From NCBI RefSeq assembly GCF_036492635.1, contig NZ_AP025305.1, forward strand, positions 1,054,001 to 1,118,000: a stretch of DNA of 64,000 bases, read 5' to 3'. The notes under the pieces are model-generated. The model was not told the origin of the DNA. It searched no databases and was given only the letters and a program-made list of their open reading frames with translations. Positions 35,756 through 44,675 of the stretch are shown here, piece after piece (positions within the stretch are counted from its first letter, which is position 1; every line of letters starts with the position of its first letter). The translations under genes and the position numbers were made by a program. Origin of the DNA: Aureibacter tunicatorum (GTDB taxonomy: Bacteria; Bacteroidota; Bacteroidia; Cytophagales; Cyclobacteriaceae).

Positions 35756-35800
35756 ATTCAACATTTTCGTTTTCATTTATATGTTGCGAGGATGTTGAAT
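35756..35800. repeat. Inverted repeat in the mreB-mreC gap
   Basis: ATTCAACAT and ATGTTGAAT are perfect 9-bp arms 27 bases apart. A second small hairpin, TGCATT-CATC-AATGCA, lies at 35854-35869. The 224-base gap therefore may hold regulatory structure or a separate mreC promoter. Confidence 0.4.
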
Positions 35801-35922
35801 TTGTTTTTTTAGGGATTATCGAAAATGCTTAGAGGGTGATCGTCTTTTTCGGTTGCATTCATCAATGCATGGTTCGAAATTATATTCTTGAAAATTATCA
35901 CAGTATTAATCAGGAGAATTGA

Positions 35923-36810
35923 ATGCATAAATTATTCTTATTTTTATTCAAAAGAAGAACGTTCATATTGTTTGTGGTGCTTGAGTTGGTTTGTTTTTTT
36001 TTAATTGTCAAGCATAATAGATTTCAAAGCGCTTCTTTCTTCAATTCATCAAATGCTGTAATTGGTGGCATGCTCCAACAGAAGTCAAGCATTTATGATT
36101 ATTTCTCGCTTAAGAGGGTAAATAACGAGTTGGCTTTTGAAAATGCCAAACTGAGGGCAAGGTTGTACAGTTTGGAGGGGAAAAATTTGGTTTTGCCGGA
36201 TTCACTAGGAGATTCTTTAAGATTGAAGCTTTTTAATGAAAAGCTAAATGTGGATAGCTTAGGAGAAAACCACTTTAAAGGTGATTATGAATTTTTGCCG
36301 GCAAAGGTTATCAACAACAGTGTCAAGTTTGCGAACAATTATATAACACTGGATAGAGGAAGACTAGGAGGGGTTGAAAATGGTATGGGAGTGATAAGCG
36401 ACCAAGGCGTTGTGGGAATTGTTAAGAGTGTTTCCAATAATTTCTCCACAGTTGCCTCACTATTGCACACAAATATATTAATCTCTTCCGAAATCAAATC
36501 TGTGGGCGTGATAGGCTCAGTAAGATGGGATGGTGAGGAGCCTAGAGTTGTGATGCTTGATTATATCCCAAGGCATATCGATGTGCATAAAGGAGATACA
36601 GTTGTGACTTCAGGTTATAATGCGATTTTCCCTCAGGGAATTATGGTGGGAACTATCGATGAGGTTGACTTGCCGCAAAATCAATCATTTTACGATATAA
36701 GCGTCAAGTTGTCTAATGATTTCACAGCTCTCAAGCATGTGTATTTGGTTGAAAATAAGAATAAGTTGGAAATTGATTCGCTACAGAATCAAACTGATTT
36801 GAAAAAGTAA
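35923..36810 (+). CDS. mreC: Rod shape-determining protein MreC
   Basis: A 295-residue bitopic membrane protein: an N-terminal membrane helix (about 12-30), a coiled coil (about 60-90) and a periplasmic beta domain with FANNYITLDRGRLGGVENGM, GVISDQGVVGIVKSVS and GDTVVTSGYNAIFPQGIMVG. MreC binds PBP2 and activates the elongasome. The ATG is preceded by a good AGGAGA seven bases upstream, unusual in a phylum that seldom uses such sites. mreD begins on the next base after its stop. Confidence 0.93.
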   Translation: MHKLFLFLFKRRTFILFVVLELVCFFLIVKHNRFQSASFFNSSNAVIGGMLQQKSSIYDYFSLKRVNNELAFENAKLRARLYSLEGKNLVLPDSLGDSLRLKLFNEKLNVDSLGENHFKGDYEFLPAKVINNSVKFANNYITLDRGRLGGVENGMGVISDQGVVGIVKSVSNNFSTVASLLHTNILISSEIKSVGVIGSVRWDGEEPRVVMLDYIPRHIDVHKGDTVVTSGYNAIFPQGIMVGTIDEVDLPQNQSFYDISVKLSNDFTALKHVYLVENKNKLEIDSLQNQTDLKK

Positions 36811-37338
36811 ATGAAGCAATCATTATATATAAGACAGGTGATGCATTTCGCCTTGTATGTGGGCATGCAGGTTATATTTTTGAAAAACCTAGTCATGTTT
36901 CAAATGGCTTTCACATTTGTATACATAGGTTTTGTTTTATTATTGCCTATTAGAATAAGTCCTGTAGCGAATCTGATGATAGGTTTTTTTACAGGCCTGA
37001 TGGTTGATATGTTTTATGATACCTTGGGAATAAATGCCGCTGCTTGTACTTTATTAGCTTATTTGAGGTTGCACTGGTTGAATTTTATAAAACCGCAAGG
37101 TGGCTACGAAAATATCAATATACCTTCAGTTAGAAACTTTGGATTAAGGTGGTTTTCATATTATACTTTGCCATTGATTTTCATCTTTATTTTTACGTTC
37201 TTTTTTATTGAGCATGGAGGTATTAAAATGTTCTCTTCTGCGTTACTTAAAAGTATTGCGAGTACCTTTTTGACTTATTTTCTAATTACTCTGATCCAAT
37301 ACTTGTTTTACCCACGTCAGAAGGATAGTAATGAATAG
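36811..37338 (+). CDS. mreD: Rod shape-determining protein MreD
   Basis: A 175-residue integral membrane protein with about five hydrophobic segments, consistent with MreD in length and position. Sequence conservation in this family is low; FVYIGFVLLLPIRISPVANL and GFFTGLMVDMFYDTLGINAA fit the core. It completes the MreBCD scaffold. It overlaps mrdA by eight bases. Confidence 0.88.
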   Translation: MKQSLYIRQVMHFALYVGMQVIFLKNLVMFQMAFTFVYIGFVLLLPIRISPVANLMIGFFTGLMVDMFYDTLGINAAACTLLAYLRLHWLNFIKPQGGYENINIPSVRNFGLRWFSYYTLPLIFIFIFTFFFIEHGGIKMFSSALLKSIASTFLTYFLITLIQYLFYPRQKDSNE

Positions 37339-39142
37339 CGAACAAAAAAAATATATTGTTCAAGGAGCGGTTTTGTTTATTGTAGTGATCTTTTTAGTAA
37401 GATTGGCAAAACTTCAAGTCTTTGACAGCACTTATAAATCAGCTGCTGAGAACAATATCATGAGAAAGTATACAGAATACCCTTACCGAGGTTTGATTAC
37501 TGACCGCGAAGGGGATTTCCTTGTTATCAATGAACCTGTTTATGATTTGGTTGTAGTGCCTAATGAAGTTAGAGGTTTGGATACTTTGTCTTTTTGCGAG
37601 TTGTTTGGCATAGAGAAGGTTGATTTTGAAGAAAAACTATCTTCAGCCAAAAAATATTCTTGGGTTAAATCTTCTGCTTTTCTCAAGCAATTTTCGAATC
37701 AAGAAGTGGCCGCTTTTCAAGATTTTTTGGTTAATTATCCAGGATTTTATTTGGAAGCAAGGACGATTAGATCTTACCCCCAGCATATACTAGCGGGAGC
37801 GTTGGGCTATACTGGAGAAGTTAGCGCGGAGAAATTGGAAAGAGATACAACTGGGTATTACAGAAGAGGAGATTTTATTGGAATAAATGGCCTTGAAAGA
37901 TATTATGAAGGAGAGCTGAGAGGCAAGAGGGGCGTGCGCTACAAGATGGTGGACGTGAGAGGTATTGTGAAAGGGAAGTTCAAAGAAGGAGAATATGATA
38001 CCTTGTCTCAGCCTGGCATGATCCTAAAGTCAACGATAGATCCTGAGCTTCAAAAGTATGGAGAATTGTTGATGGATGGTAAAATGGGCTCTATCGTTGC
38101 TATAGAGCCAAGAACAGGTGAGGTGCTTTCGATAATCTCGGCACCCTCTTATGATCCAAATTTATTGTCTGGTCGTAATTTTGGCTCCAATTATGGCGTT
38201 TTGGTAAAAGATTCCTTAAGGCCGCTATTCAACAGGCCAATTATGGCGACTTATCCTCCGGGGTCAATATTTAAGATGGTTAATTCTTTGATATTCTTGC
38301 AAGAAGGAGTTATCGGACCGCATGAAAAAATTTATTGCGACAATTCCTTGATTAAAGATCACGCGCCTCCAGGAAGCTATGATGTGAAGAAGTCTATCCA
38401 ATATTCTTCTAATAACTTTTATGTGATCATGTTTAAAAGGTTGTTGGAACAAGGAAGAGATCCTAATCGATTCAAGGATGCTGCTATAGGGCTGGAGAAG
38501 TGGAAATCATATGTGAATAAATTTGGCTTAGGAAGCAGGTTGGGTGTTGATTTGCCAAATGAGAAATCAGGGAGCATACCTGGACGAAGTCTTTACGATA
38601 AGTTTTACGGTCGCAATAGATGGAAAGCGTCGACTATCGCATCGCTTAGTATAGGTCAAGGTGAAATGCTTGTGACGCCTATACAGATGGCTAATGTTGC
38701 CGCGATTATAGCTAACAAAGGGTATTATTACCCACCGCATATTATCAAGGAAATAGGTGAATCTGGAGCTCCCTTGGATAAATATCAAGAAAAGTATTAT
38801 ACGGGCATCAATAGAGAATATTTTGATCCTATTTATGAGGGAATGAGTCTTGCGGCTGATAAAGCAGCTCGTTCATTGGTGCCGGGAATCAATATATGTG
38901 GAAAAACTGGTACGGCGCAAAATCCGCATGGAGCGGATCACAGTGTATTTGTAGCTTTCGCGCCAAAGGAAAATCCGAAAATAGCTCTGGCTGTGTATGT
39001 TGAAAATGCCGGGTGGGGAGCGAGAGCCGCGGCTTCAATAGCCAGTTTGATGATGGAAAAATATTTGAAAGGCGAAGTGTCTCAAGAAGACTTGGAAGCT
39101 TATGTGCTGAAGGGAGACTTCTTAGATGGAGAAATGAATTAA
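37331..39142 (+). CDS. mrdA: Penicillin-binding protein 2 (elongation transpeptidase)
   Basis: A 603-residue class B PBP. An N-terminal membrane helix (about 8-26) is followed by the PBP dimer domain and the transpeptidase domain with catalytic Ser312 in PPGSIFKM (SxxK, Lys315), the SxN motif at 359-361 (SSN) and KTG at 525-527 (CGKTGTAQ). It crosslinks new peptidoglycan in side-wall growth with RodA, encoded next, one base after its stop. It overlaps mreD by eight bases. Confidence 0.95.
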   Translation: MNSEQKKYIVQGAVLFIVVIFLVRLAKLQVFDSTYKSAAENNIMRKYTEYPYRGLITDREGDFLVINEPVYDLVVVPNEVRGLDTLSFCELFGIEKVDFEEKLSSAKKYSWVKSSAFLKQFSNQEVAAFQDFLVNYPGFYLEARTIRSYPQHILAGALGYTGEVSAEKLERDTTGYYRRGDFIGINGLERYYEGELRGKRGVRYKMVDVRGIVKGKFKEGEYDTLSQPGMILKSTIDPELQKYGELLMDGKMGSIVAIEPRTGEVLSIISAPSYDPNLLSGRNFGSNYGVLVKDSLRPLFNRPIMATYPPGSIFKMVNSLIFLQEGVIGPHEKIYCDNSLIKDHAPPGSYDVKKSIQYSSNNFYVIMFKRLLEQGRDPNRFKDAAIGLEKWKSYVNKFGLGSRLGVDLPNEKSGSIPGRSLYDKFYGRNRWKASTIASLSIGQGEMLVTPIQMANVAAIIANKGYYYPPHIIKEIGESGAPLDKYQEKYYTGINREYFDPIYEGMSLAADKAARSLVPGINICGKTGTAQNPHGADHSVFVAFAPKENPKIALAVYVENAGWGARAAASIASLMMEKYLKGEVSQEDLEAYVLKGDFLDGEMN

Positions 39143-39143
39143 C

Positions 39144-40409
39144 ATGCGCAGAGAAAATATCATAGGAAAAATAGACTGGGTGATCGTATTGATATATTTC
39201 ATATTAGTGATAATGGGATGGCTCAATATTTACGCGGCAGTATATGATGAGCAGAATGTATCCAATATATTCGATACGAGTCTGAATTCCGGTAAGCAAT
39301 TGATGTGGATTGGGGTTAGCTGTTTTGTTATACTCGCTATATTGATTATCGACCTCAAGTTTTATGATGCGTTTGCCTTTATCATCTATGGTCTTACCAT
39401 GGGACTCTTGATATTTGTGCTGATTTTCGGTCGGGAAGTCGCAGGGTCAAAATCATGGTTCGAGTTAGGTTTTATTAGGCTTCAGCCTGCGGAATTTGCC
39501 AAGTTTGCAACGGGTTTGGCTATTGCGAGATATTTGAGCGATCCCTCCAAGAGGTTTGATCAGATGGAAACAATCGGTAAATGCTTGCTCATTTGTCTGA
39601 TTCCTATGCTTCTGATTCATCTTCAGGGAGACACGGGGTCTGCATTGGTTTATTTAGCATTGTCTGTCGTCTTTTTTAGGGAAGGATTAAATCCTAATAT
39701 TTTCATCTTGGGAATCGTTACAACAGCTTTATTTATTTTTACCTTGCTTTATCCTGTGGAGCATATAGTGGTAGGAGTGACAGGCTTGGCGATCATTATT
39801 TTCTTTATTGGCAAACGTGGAATTAAAAAGGGTTTGATATTGCTAGGGAGTGTTATCGTGATTACTTCTGTGGTCTTTAGTGTGGACTATGTCGTGGATA
39901 ATGTGATGAAACCCCACCAGCAAAATAGGGTAAAGGCTTTCATCAGTCCTGAATCAGACCCAATGGGCTATGGTTGGAATGTGACTCAATCAAAAATCGC
40001 TATTGGCTCAGGAGGTGTATTTGGCAAAGGCTTTCTTAATGGAACGCAAACAAAGTTTAGGTTTGTCCCAGAGCAAAGCACTGACTTTATTTTTTGCACA
40101 TTGGGAGAGGAGCATGGTTTTGTGGGAAGCGCAACAGTGATTATATTATTTGCGATATTATTTTGGCGGATAATATTCATTGCTGAAAGGTCAAAAAATA
40201 GATTTACGCGAGTTTACGCATACTCGGTTTTGTCTATCATGTTGTTTCACTTCTTTGTCAATATTGCCATGACGATTGGTTTATTCCCTGTTATCGGAAT
40301 TCCTTTGCCTTTTTTTAGTTATGGGGGATCGTCATTGCTGTCATTTACGATATTTTTATTCATTTTAGTTAAGTTGGATGCTCACAGAATGGAGCTTTTA
40401 GAAAGGTAA
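39144..40409 (+). CDS. rodA: Rod shape-determining protein RodA
   Basis: A 421-residue SEDS glycosyltransferase with about ten membrane helices, polymerising lipid II in wall elongation. Seen are LQPAEFAKFATGLAIARYLS, LQGDTGSALVYLAL (containing the key Asp of the family), SKIAIGSGGVFGKGFLNGTQ with FRFVPEQSTDFIF, and the C-terminal IGIPLPFFSYGGSSLLSF. The start directly follows the mrdA stop. Confidence 0.95.
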   Translation: MRRENIIGKIDWVIVLIYFILVIMGWLNIYAAVYDEQNVSNIFDTSLNSGKQLMWIGVSCFVILAILIIDLKFYDAFAFIIYGLTMGLLIFVLIFGREVAGSKSWFELGFIRLQPAEFAKFATGLAIARYLSDPSKRFDQMETIGKCLLICLIPMLLIHLQGDTGSALVYLALSVVFFREGLNPNIFILGIVTTALFIFTLLYPVEHIVVGVTGLAIIIFFIGKRGIKKGLILLGSVIVITSVVFSVDYVVDNVMKPHQQNRVKAFISPESDPMGYGWNVTQSKIAIGSGGVFGKGFLNGTQTKFRFVPEQSTDFIFCTLGEEHGFVGSATVIILFAILFWRIIFIAERSKNRFTRVYAYSVLSIMLFHFFVNIAMTIGLFPVIGIPLPFFSYGGSSLLSFTIFLFILVKLDAHRMELLER

Positions 40410-40412
40410 ATC

Positions 40413-41441
40413 ATGCAAAAAATCAAGTCAAACCACCCTTTATTAGAATATAATACTTTTGGCATACCTGTTCTGGCTAAATACTTTGCGGAAGTGAGTA
40501 GTTTGGATGAATTGCTAACAGTGCTGAAGTCCGAAGAGGCCAAGGAGAATCCGATTTTTTTATTAGGAGGAGGAAGCAATATTTTATTAACACAGCCAGT
40601 AGATTCTTTGGTTATTTACAATAATATCAAAGGTATTGAAGTAGTAGCTGAGGATGATGAGTTTGTGTATGTGAAGTCCGGAGGTGGAGAGGTTTGGCAT
40701 GAATTGGTGCTCTACTGTGTTGAAAATGGTTGGGGAGGATTGGAGAATTTATCCTTGATACCGGGAAAAGTAGGTACGTCTCCCATACAAAATATAGGAG
40801 CCTATGGCGTTGAGTTGAAAGATGTGTTTATGAACTTGCGTGCTCTTAACTTGGAAACATTGGAAGTTGAAGGGTTTGAAAAAGAAGCATGCGATTTTGG
40901 ATACAGATCAAGCGTGTTTAAGAAGGAGAAGAAAGGCAAGTATTTTATACTTGATGTAGCTTTCAAGCTTCGAAAGAATCCAGAGTTGAATGTGTCTTAT
41001 GGAGCTATTCGTGAGGAGTTGATTAATTCTGCTGGAGATAATGAGCAACATTGGGATATCGCTGATGTGAGCAGTGCCGTAATGAAAATAAGGCAGAGCA
41101 AATTGCCTGATCCGGCAGTGATAGGAAATGGCGGAAGCTTTTTCAAGAATCCTGTAGTTTCGAATGAACAGTTTTGCAAATTGACTCAGGCTTTTGCTGA
41201 TATACCATCATATAAAGTTGACGATTTTCAAGTAAAAGTACCTGCAGGCTGGCTCATAGAAAAAGCAGGATGGAAAGGGTATAAGGAAGGAAATATTGGA
41301 GTTCATGAGAAACAAGCTTTAGTGTTGGTGAACTTTGGAGGAAATAATGGCAAGGCGATTAAGAATTTGGCTGAAAAAATTCAAAAGAGCGTTTTTGAAA
41401 AGTTCGAGATTGAGATTAGCCCAGAAGTGAATATATATTAA
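40413..41441 (+). CDS. murB: UDP-N-acetylenolpyruvoylglucosamine reductase
   Basis: A 342-residue MurB that reduces UDP-GlcNAc-enolpyruvate to UDP-MurNAc with FAD and NADPH. Seen are the FAD-binding FLLGGGSNILL, SLIPGKVGTSPIQNIGAYGV, the catalytic region YRSSVFKKE, and GNGGSFFKNPVV with the proton-donor serine. The length and the C-terminal ALVLVNFGG region fit type I MurB (E. coli-like). It sits three bases after rodA, so a cytoplasmic precursor step is encoded together with the elongasome. Confidence 0.95.
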   Translation: MQKIKSNHPLLEYNTFGIPVLAKYFAEVSSLDELLTVLKSEEAKENPIFLLGGGSNILLTQPVDSLVIYNNIKGIEVVAEDDEFVYVKSGGGEVWHELVLYCVENGWGGLENLSLIPGKVGTSPIQNIGAYGVELKDVFMNLRALNLETLEVEGFEKEACDFGYRSSVFKKEKKGKYFILDVAFKLRKNPELNVSYGAIREELINSAGDNEQHWDIADVSSAVMKIRQSKLPDPAVIGNGGSFFKNPVVSNEQFCKLTQAFADIPSYKVDDFQVKVPAGWLIEKAGWKGYKEGNIGVHEKQALVLVNFGGNNGKAIKNLAEKIQKSVFEKFEIEISPEVNIY

Positions 41442-41445
41442 ATGA

Positions 41446-41472
41446 ATTCACTGGAATATTAAACCAGTGAAT
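41446..41472. terminator. Weak hairpin between convergent genes
   Basis: ATTCACTGG and CCAGTGAAT with a 9-base spacer between murB (+) and the deaminase gene (-). There is no strong T-run on the plus side. Confidence 0.4.
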
Positions 41473-41950
41473 CCACAATTTCTTTTTCTAAAAAAGTTCC
41501 TTCGTATTTGGTGACTTCCACGCCAAATTTTCTAAGAAATTCGATTCCTTCGTCAAATGGCAGGCCTTTGTATTCAGCGTAAGAATTTAGATATATAACT
41601 TTTTGAATTCCAACGCTTAATATGATTCTAGCGCAAGCTAAGCAAGGAGCTAGGGTTACATATAAAGTGGAGCCATCTACTTTTGCGTCATTTTTCATGG
41701 CATAAAGTATCGCGTTTTGCTCAGCATGCATTGCTAAAGAACAGCTTCCCTTAGAGTCTCTAGAACAACCTTTTTCAGGCCATTCTTCATCGCAGTTGTG
41801 CGTATGCGCTGGAGGACCATTGTACCCTACGGAAATGATTCGAGTTTCTTTAGCGAGTACGGCACCCACATGTTTTTTGATACAATGAGATCTCATGGCC
41901 ATATTTACAGCGAGCTCCATGTAAATGTCGTCAAAATCAGGTTTATTCAT
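41459..41950 (-). CDS. Cytidine/deoxycytidylate deaminase family protein (dCMP deaminase-like)
   Basis: A 163-residue zinc deaminase. Zinc ligands and the catalytic glutamate are visible as MHAEQNAI and TLAPCLACARII. The extra Cys/His-rich insertion THNCDEEWPEKGCSRDSKGS and the GYNGPPAH segment fit dCMP deaminase/ComEB-like members, which convert dCMP to dUMP for dTTP synthesis. The frame opens at 41995, but the ATG at 41948-41950 (MNKPDFDDIYMELA) is the usual family start. Confidence 0.88.
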   Translation of the reverse strand: MNKPDFDDIYMELAVNMAMRSHCIKKHVGAVLAKETRIISVGYNGPPAHTHNCDEEWPEKGCSRDSKGSCSLAMHAEQNAILYAMKNDAKVDGSTLYVTLAPCLACARIILSVGIQKVIYLNSYAEYKGLPFDEGIEFLRKFGVEVTKYEGTFLEKEIVDSLV

Positions 41951-42175
41951 AATAATCTTTACTTCACAATATTTTCTCCTTAGACTAAGTTGCAAATGGG
42001 CTTCATTTATTTAGAAACAGGTGTTTTATGCCCAAGTTTTCTTGCTTTGTCAATATAATTCAACTCAATTTTTTTAGCAAAAAGATTAATAAATAAAAAT
42101 TTATGCAGCTTAATGTCCTTTCTTTTCGTAAAAATATTTAAAATTTGCAAATAGGTGTCAAAAATCATTTTTACT

Positions 42176-42826
42176 ATGAAAAAATTTAGTCTTATCATGA
42201 TAGCCCTTTTGATGGGCTTTGCAACGGTAATGAGTTTTGCTCAAAGTTCTCAAAAGGATGCTAAGAAGAGCATAAAGAAAAAAGCGGTAAAGGAAGCTCG
42301 CAAAGAAGCTAAGAAGCTAGGAAAAGATGGCTGGGAAGTAGCTCCGGGAGCGATTCCTTTGGATAAGCAATTACAGGAAGCATGGATGAGGCAATATGAA
42401 AGAGATGAGAAGGGATATCCAATGTACTATGTTTCGCAAGGTGTTTCCGTGTCAAATTCTACTGCCGCTGCGAAATTGCAAGCCATAGAATTGGCAAAAT
42501 TAGAGCTAGCGGGTATGATTTCTTCAGATATAACTGCTTTGATAGAGAACAGTGTCGCGACTAATCAATTGAGTTCTAATGATGCTGAAAGTGTAACAGA
42601 GACTGTAGCAGCGTCTAAGAATATCATCATGCAACAGTTGGGAAGGACCTTGAAATTAATCGAAATATTTAGACCTGTAGGGGAAGGAAACACAGAGGTG
42701 TCAGTAAGGATAGCTTATAATCAAGAGCTAGCTATGGAAGCGGCTAAAAAAGTGTTGAAAAAAGAGCTGGAAGAAAAAACAGAGAAGCTTCATGGTCAGA
42801 TCGATGATATTCTTGAGTTGAACTAA
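42176..42826 (+). CDS. LPP20-like exported protein
   Basis: A 216-residue protein with a signal peptide (MKKFSLIMIALLMGFATVMSFAQ) and a lysine-rich early segment, followed by a region with YYVSQGVSVSNSTAAAKLQA and IELAKLELAGMISSDITALI. This resembles the LPP20-type fold, in which a short sheet packs on a long helix. It has no lipobox. One base separates its stop from the start of the DUF4384 protein, so the two are one operon and probably work together in the envelope. Confidence 0.65.
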   Translation: MKKFSLIMIALLMGFATVMSFAQSSQKDAKKSIKKKAVKEARKEAKKLGKDGWEVAPGAIPLDKQLQEAWMRQYERDEKGYPMYYVSQGVSVSNSTAAAKLQAIELAKLELAGMISSDITALIENSVATNQLSSNDAESVTETVAASKNIIMQQLGRTLKLIEIFRPVGEGNTEVSVRIAYNQELAMEAAKKVLKKELEEKTEKLHGQIDDILELN

Positions 42827-42827
42827 T

Positions 42828-43772
42828 ATGAGTAAATTCGTTAAAATATTAATCATGCATATGGGACTTTTGGTCCCATTTTGTGTCTTTGGGCAAAATG
42901 ATTCATTATCATCCAGTAGTGATAGTCAATTAGTAAGAGTAAAAGGTTTTGCTCAAGTAAAAGTAGACGAAGATATTTCCAAACTTGACGCAAAGGATAA
43001 GGCTAAGAGGCTGGCTCAGATTAATGCCCTTGAGAGTGCATTTGGAACTTATGTGGAGCAAAATACTCAAATTGGTGTAAAAGACGATCAAGTTGATTTT
43101 GTTTTGATGGGAAACACCAAAGTGAATGGGGAATGGCTTAAAACGATTTCCGAAAAAGTTGAAGAACGTGTTCAAAAGCCCAAAAAGAAAAATGACCATC
43201 AATACGCTCTTTGGGTGGAATGTCATGTGGAGGGGCTGGCAAGGAGAGTGTCCAATCTTCCTAAATTTGAAGTTCAAACACTGAATTGCCCGGATCAAAA
43301 ATGCAAAAGCGTTGAATTCAATGATGGGGAGCAATTATATCTTTATTTGAGGTCACCAGAGGATGGCTATTTATCGGTGTATTTTCAGGAAGGAAAAGAT
43401 TTGTTTCGAATTTTCCCTTACCATAATATGCAAAGATATATACGCGATGTGAAGATCATTGCGGGTGAGGAATATGTTCTTTTTTCATCAGATAAATCTT
43501 CGGCTTCATTTGATAAATTTCCTTCGCAGTTGACGGATGAGCTTTTGTTAAGCTCAGAAGCAAATGTGACAGAGCAAGAAGTGCATGTCTTATTTTCCAA
43601 GCAACCTTTTGACACTCCAATGTTGAAAAGTCAAGCTGTAAGAGTGGGCTATGATGAAATTCTGCCTATGCAAATTGATTTTGATCATTTTGATGAATGG
43701 TTGCTTTCAAATAGGATCAATGATCGAACATTTCAATACAAAAAGCTTGGCATAAGAACTGTGAAGAAATAG
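42828..43772 (+). CDS. DUF4384 envelope protein
   Basis: A 314-residue exported protein with a signal peptide (residues 1-22). The N-terminal half has an LPP20/flagellar-assembly-like segment DKAKRLAQINALESAFGTYV, and the C-terminal half is a DUF4384-type domain: GEQLYLYLRSPEDGYLSVYF, then QEGKDLFRIFPYHNM and a later IIAGEEYVLFSSDK. DUF4384 domains are found in envelope and kinase-associated proteins and their ligand is unknown. It forms a tight operon with the LPP20-like gene. Confidence 0.72.
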   Translation: MSKFVKILIMHMGLLVPFCVFGQNDSLSSSSDSQLVRVKGFAQVKVDEDISKLDAKDKAKRLAQINALESAFGTYVEQNTQIGVKDDQVDFVLMGNTKVNGEWLKTISEKVEERVQKPKKKNDHQYALWVECHVEGLARRVSNLPKFEVQTLNCPDQKCKSVEFNDGEQLYLYLRSPEDGYLSVYFQEGKDLFRIFPYHNMQRYIRDVKIIAGEEYVLFSSDKSSASFDKFPSQLTDELLLSSEANVTEQEVHVLFSKQPFDTPMLKSQAVRVGYDEILPMQIDFDHFDEWLLSNRINDRTFQYKKLGIRTVKK

Positions 43773-43856
43773 TTCTTTATTATTCGTCAAATTAGATGTA
43801 ATGTTATAAATTCGCTAAGACTTTTTTAAGGTGATTGATGTTAATTTTTGAAGTGA

Positions 43857-44627
43857 ATGAAGAATTTAAATATTCCCAAAGTGAGTGTTGTGACGATTGT
43901 TTACAATAATGTAAACTTGATCGAAAGAACTTTGAGAAGTGTAACGGGACAGACTTATTCAAATATAGAATATGTGGTTATCGATGGGGCCTCAAGTGAC
44001 GGTACATTGGAAATTATTAAAAAATATTCTGATCGTATTGCCACTATAGTGTCCGAACCTGATAAGGGAATTTACGATGCTATGAATAAGGGCTTGAATA
44101 AAGCCACAGGAGATTATATTATTTTTATGAATTCAGGAGATTCGTTTTCAGCTCTTGACGTAGTGGAGAAGGTATTTGATAGCGAAGAAGGTGCGGATGT
44201 TTATTTTGGGGAAACAAATTTGGTGAATGAATCAGGCAATATTTTGGGAACACGTTCAGAGCTCTCCAGCCGGCAATTACCTGAAAAATTAACAGCAAAT
44301 AGCATGTTAAAGGGAATGGTTGTTTGCCATCAATCTTTTTTTGTGCGCAGGTCATTGGCTCCTCAATATGATACAAAATATAGATGCAGCGCGGATGTAT
44401 TATGGGTAGTGAGGTGTTTGAAAAAGGCAAATAAGATTGTGAACGTTCATATGAATGTCTCTAATTATTTGGTAGGAGGGTTTTCAATTTCAAACCAAAA
44501 AAAGAGCTGGAAAGAACGATTTGATATCTACATGAGCGAGTTTGGAGTGGTAAGGACTTTGACTGCCCACGTATTCATTACATTACGATATTTAGGTCAT
44601 CGTTTATCAAAAAATAACAAGTATTAA
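43857..44627 (+). CDS. Family 2 glycosyltransferase
   Basis: A 256-residue GT-A-fold glycosyltransferase of family GT2. Seen are VVTIVYNNVNLIERTLRSVT at the N-terminus, YVVIDGASSDGTLEII, SEPDKGIYDAMNKGLNKATG and the metal-site region FMNSGDSF (about 90-97). Closest in type to WcaA-like enzymes that build polysaccharides or glycolipids. No other glycan genes are adjacent, so the product is unknown. Confidence 0.88.
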   Translation: MKNLNIPKVSVVTIVYNNVNLIERTLRSVTGQTYSNIEYVVIDGASSDGTLEIIKKYSDRIATIVSEPDKGIYDAMNKGLNKATGDYIIFMNSGDSFSALDVVEKVFDSEEGADVYFGETNLVNESGNILGTRSELSSRQLPEKLTANSMLKGMVVCHQSFFVRRSLAPQYDTKYRCSADVLWVVRCLKKANKIVNVHMNVSNYLVGGFSISNQKKSWKERFDIYMSEFGVVRTLTAHVFITLRYLGHRLSKNNKY

Positions 44628-44646
44628 TGTTTGTTGAGATAAGGGG

Positions 44647-44669
44647 TGCATGGAAATTTAATCCATGCA
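44647..44669. terminator. Hairpin between convergent genes
   Basis: TGCATGGA and TCCATGCA with a 7-base loop between the glycosyltransferase gene (+) and the hemerythrin-PAS gene (-). There is no clear T-run. Confidence 0.4.
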
Positions 44670-44675
44670 TATAGC

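Noticed and set aside
35854-35869. Short TGCATT-AATGCA hairpin as a tRNA or riboswitch piece
   Set aside because: The stem is only six bases with no surrounding conserved structure; it is noted only as part of the mreB-mreC gap.
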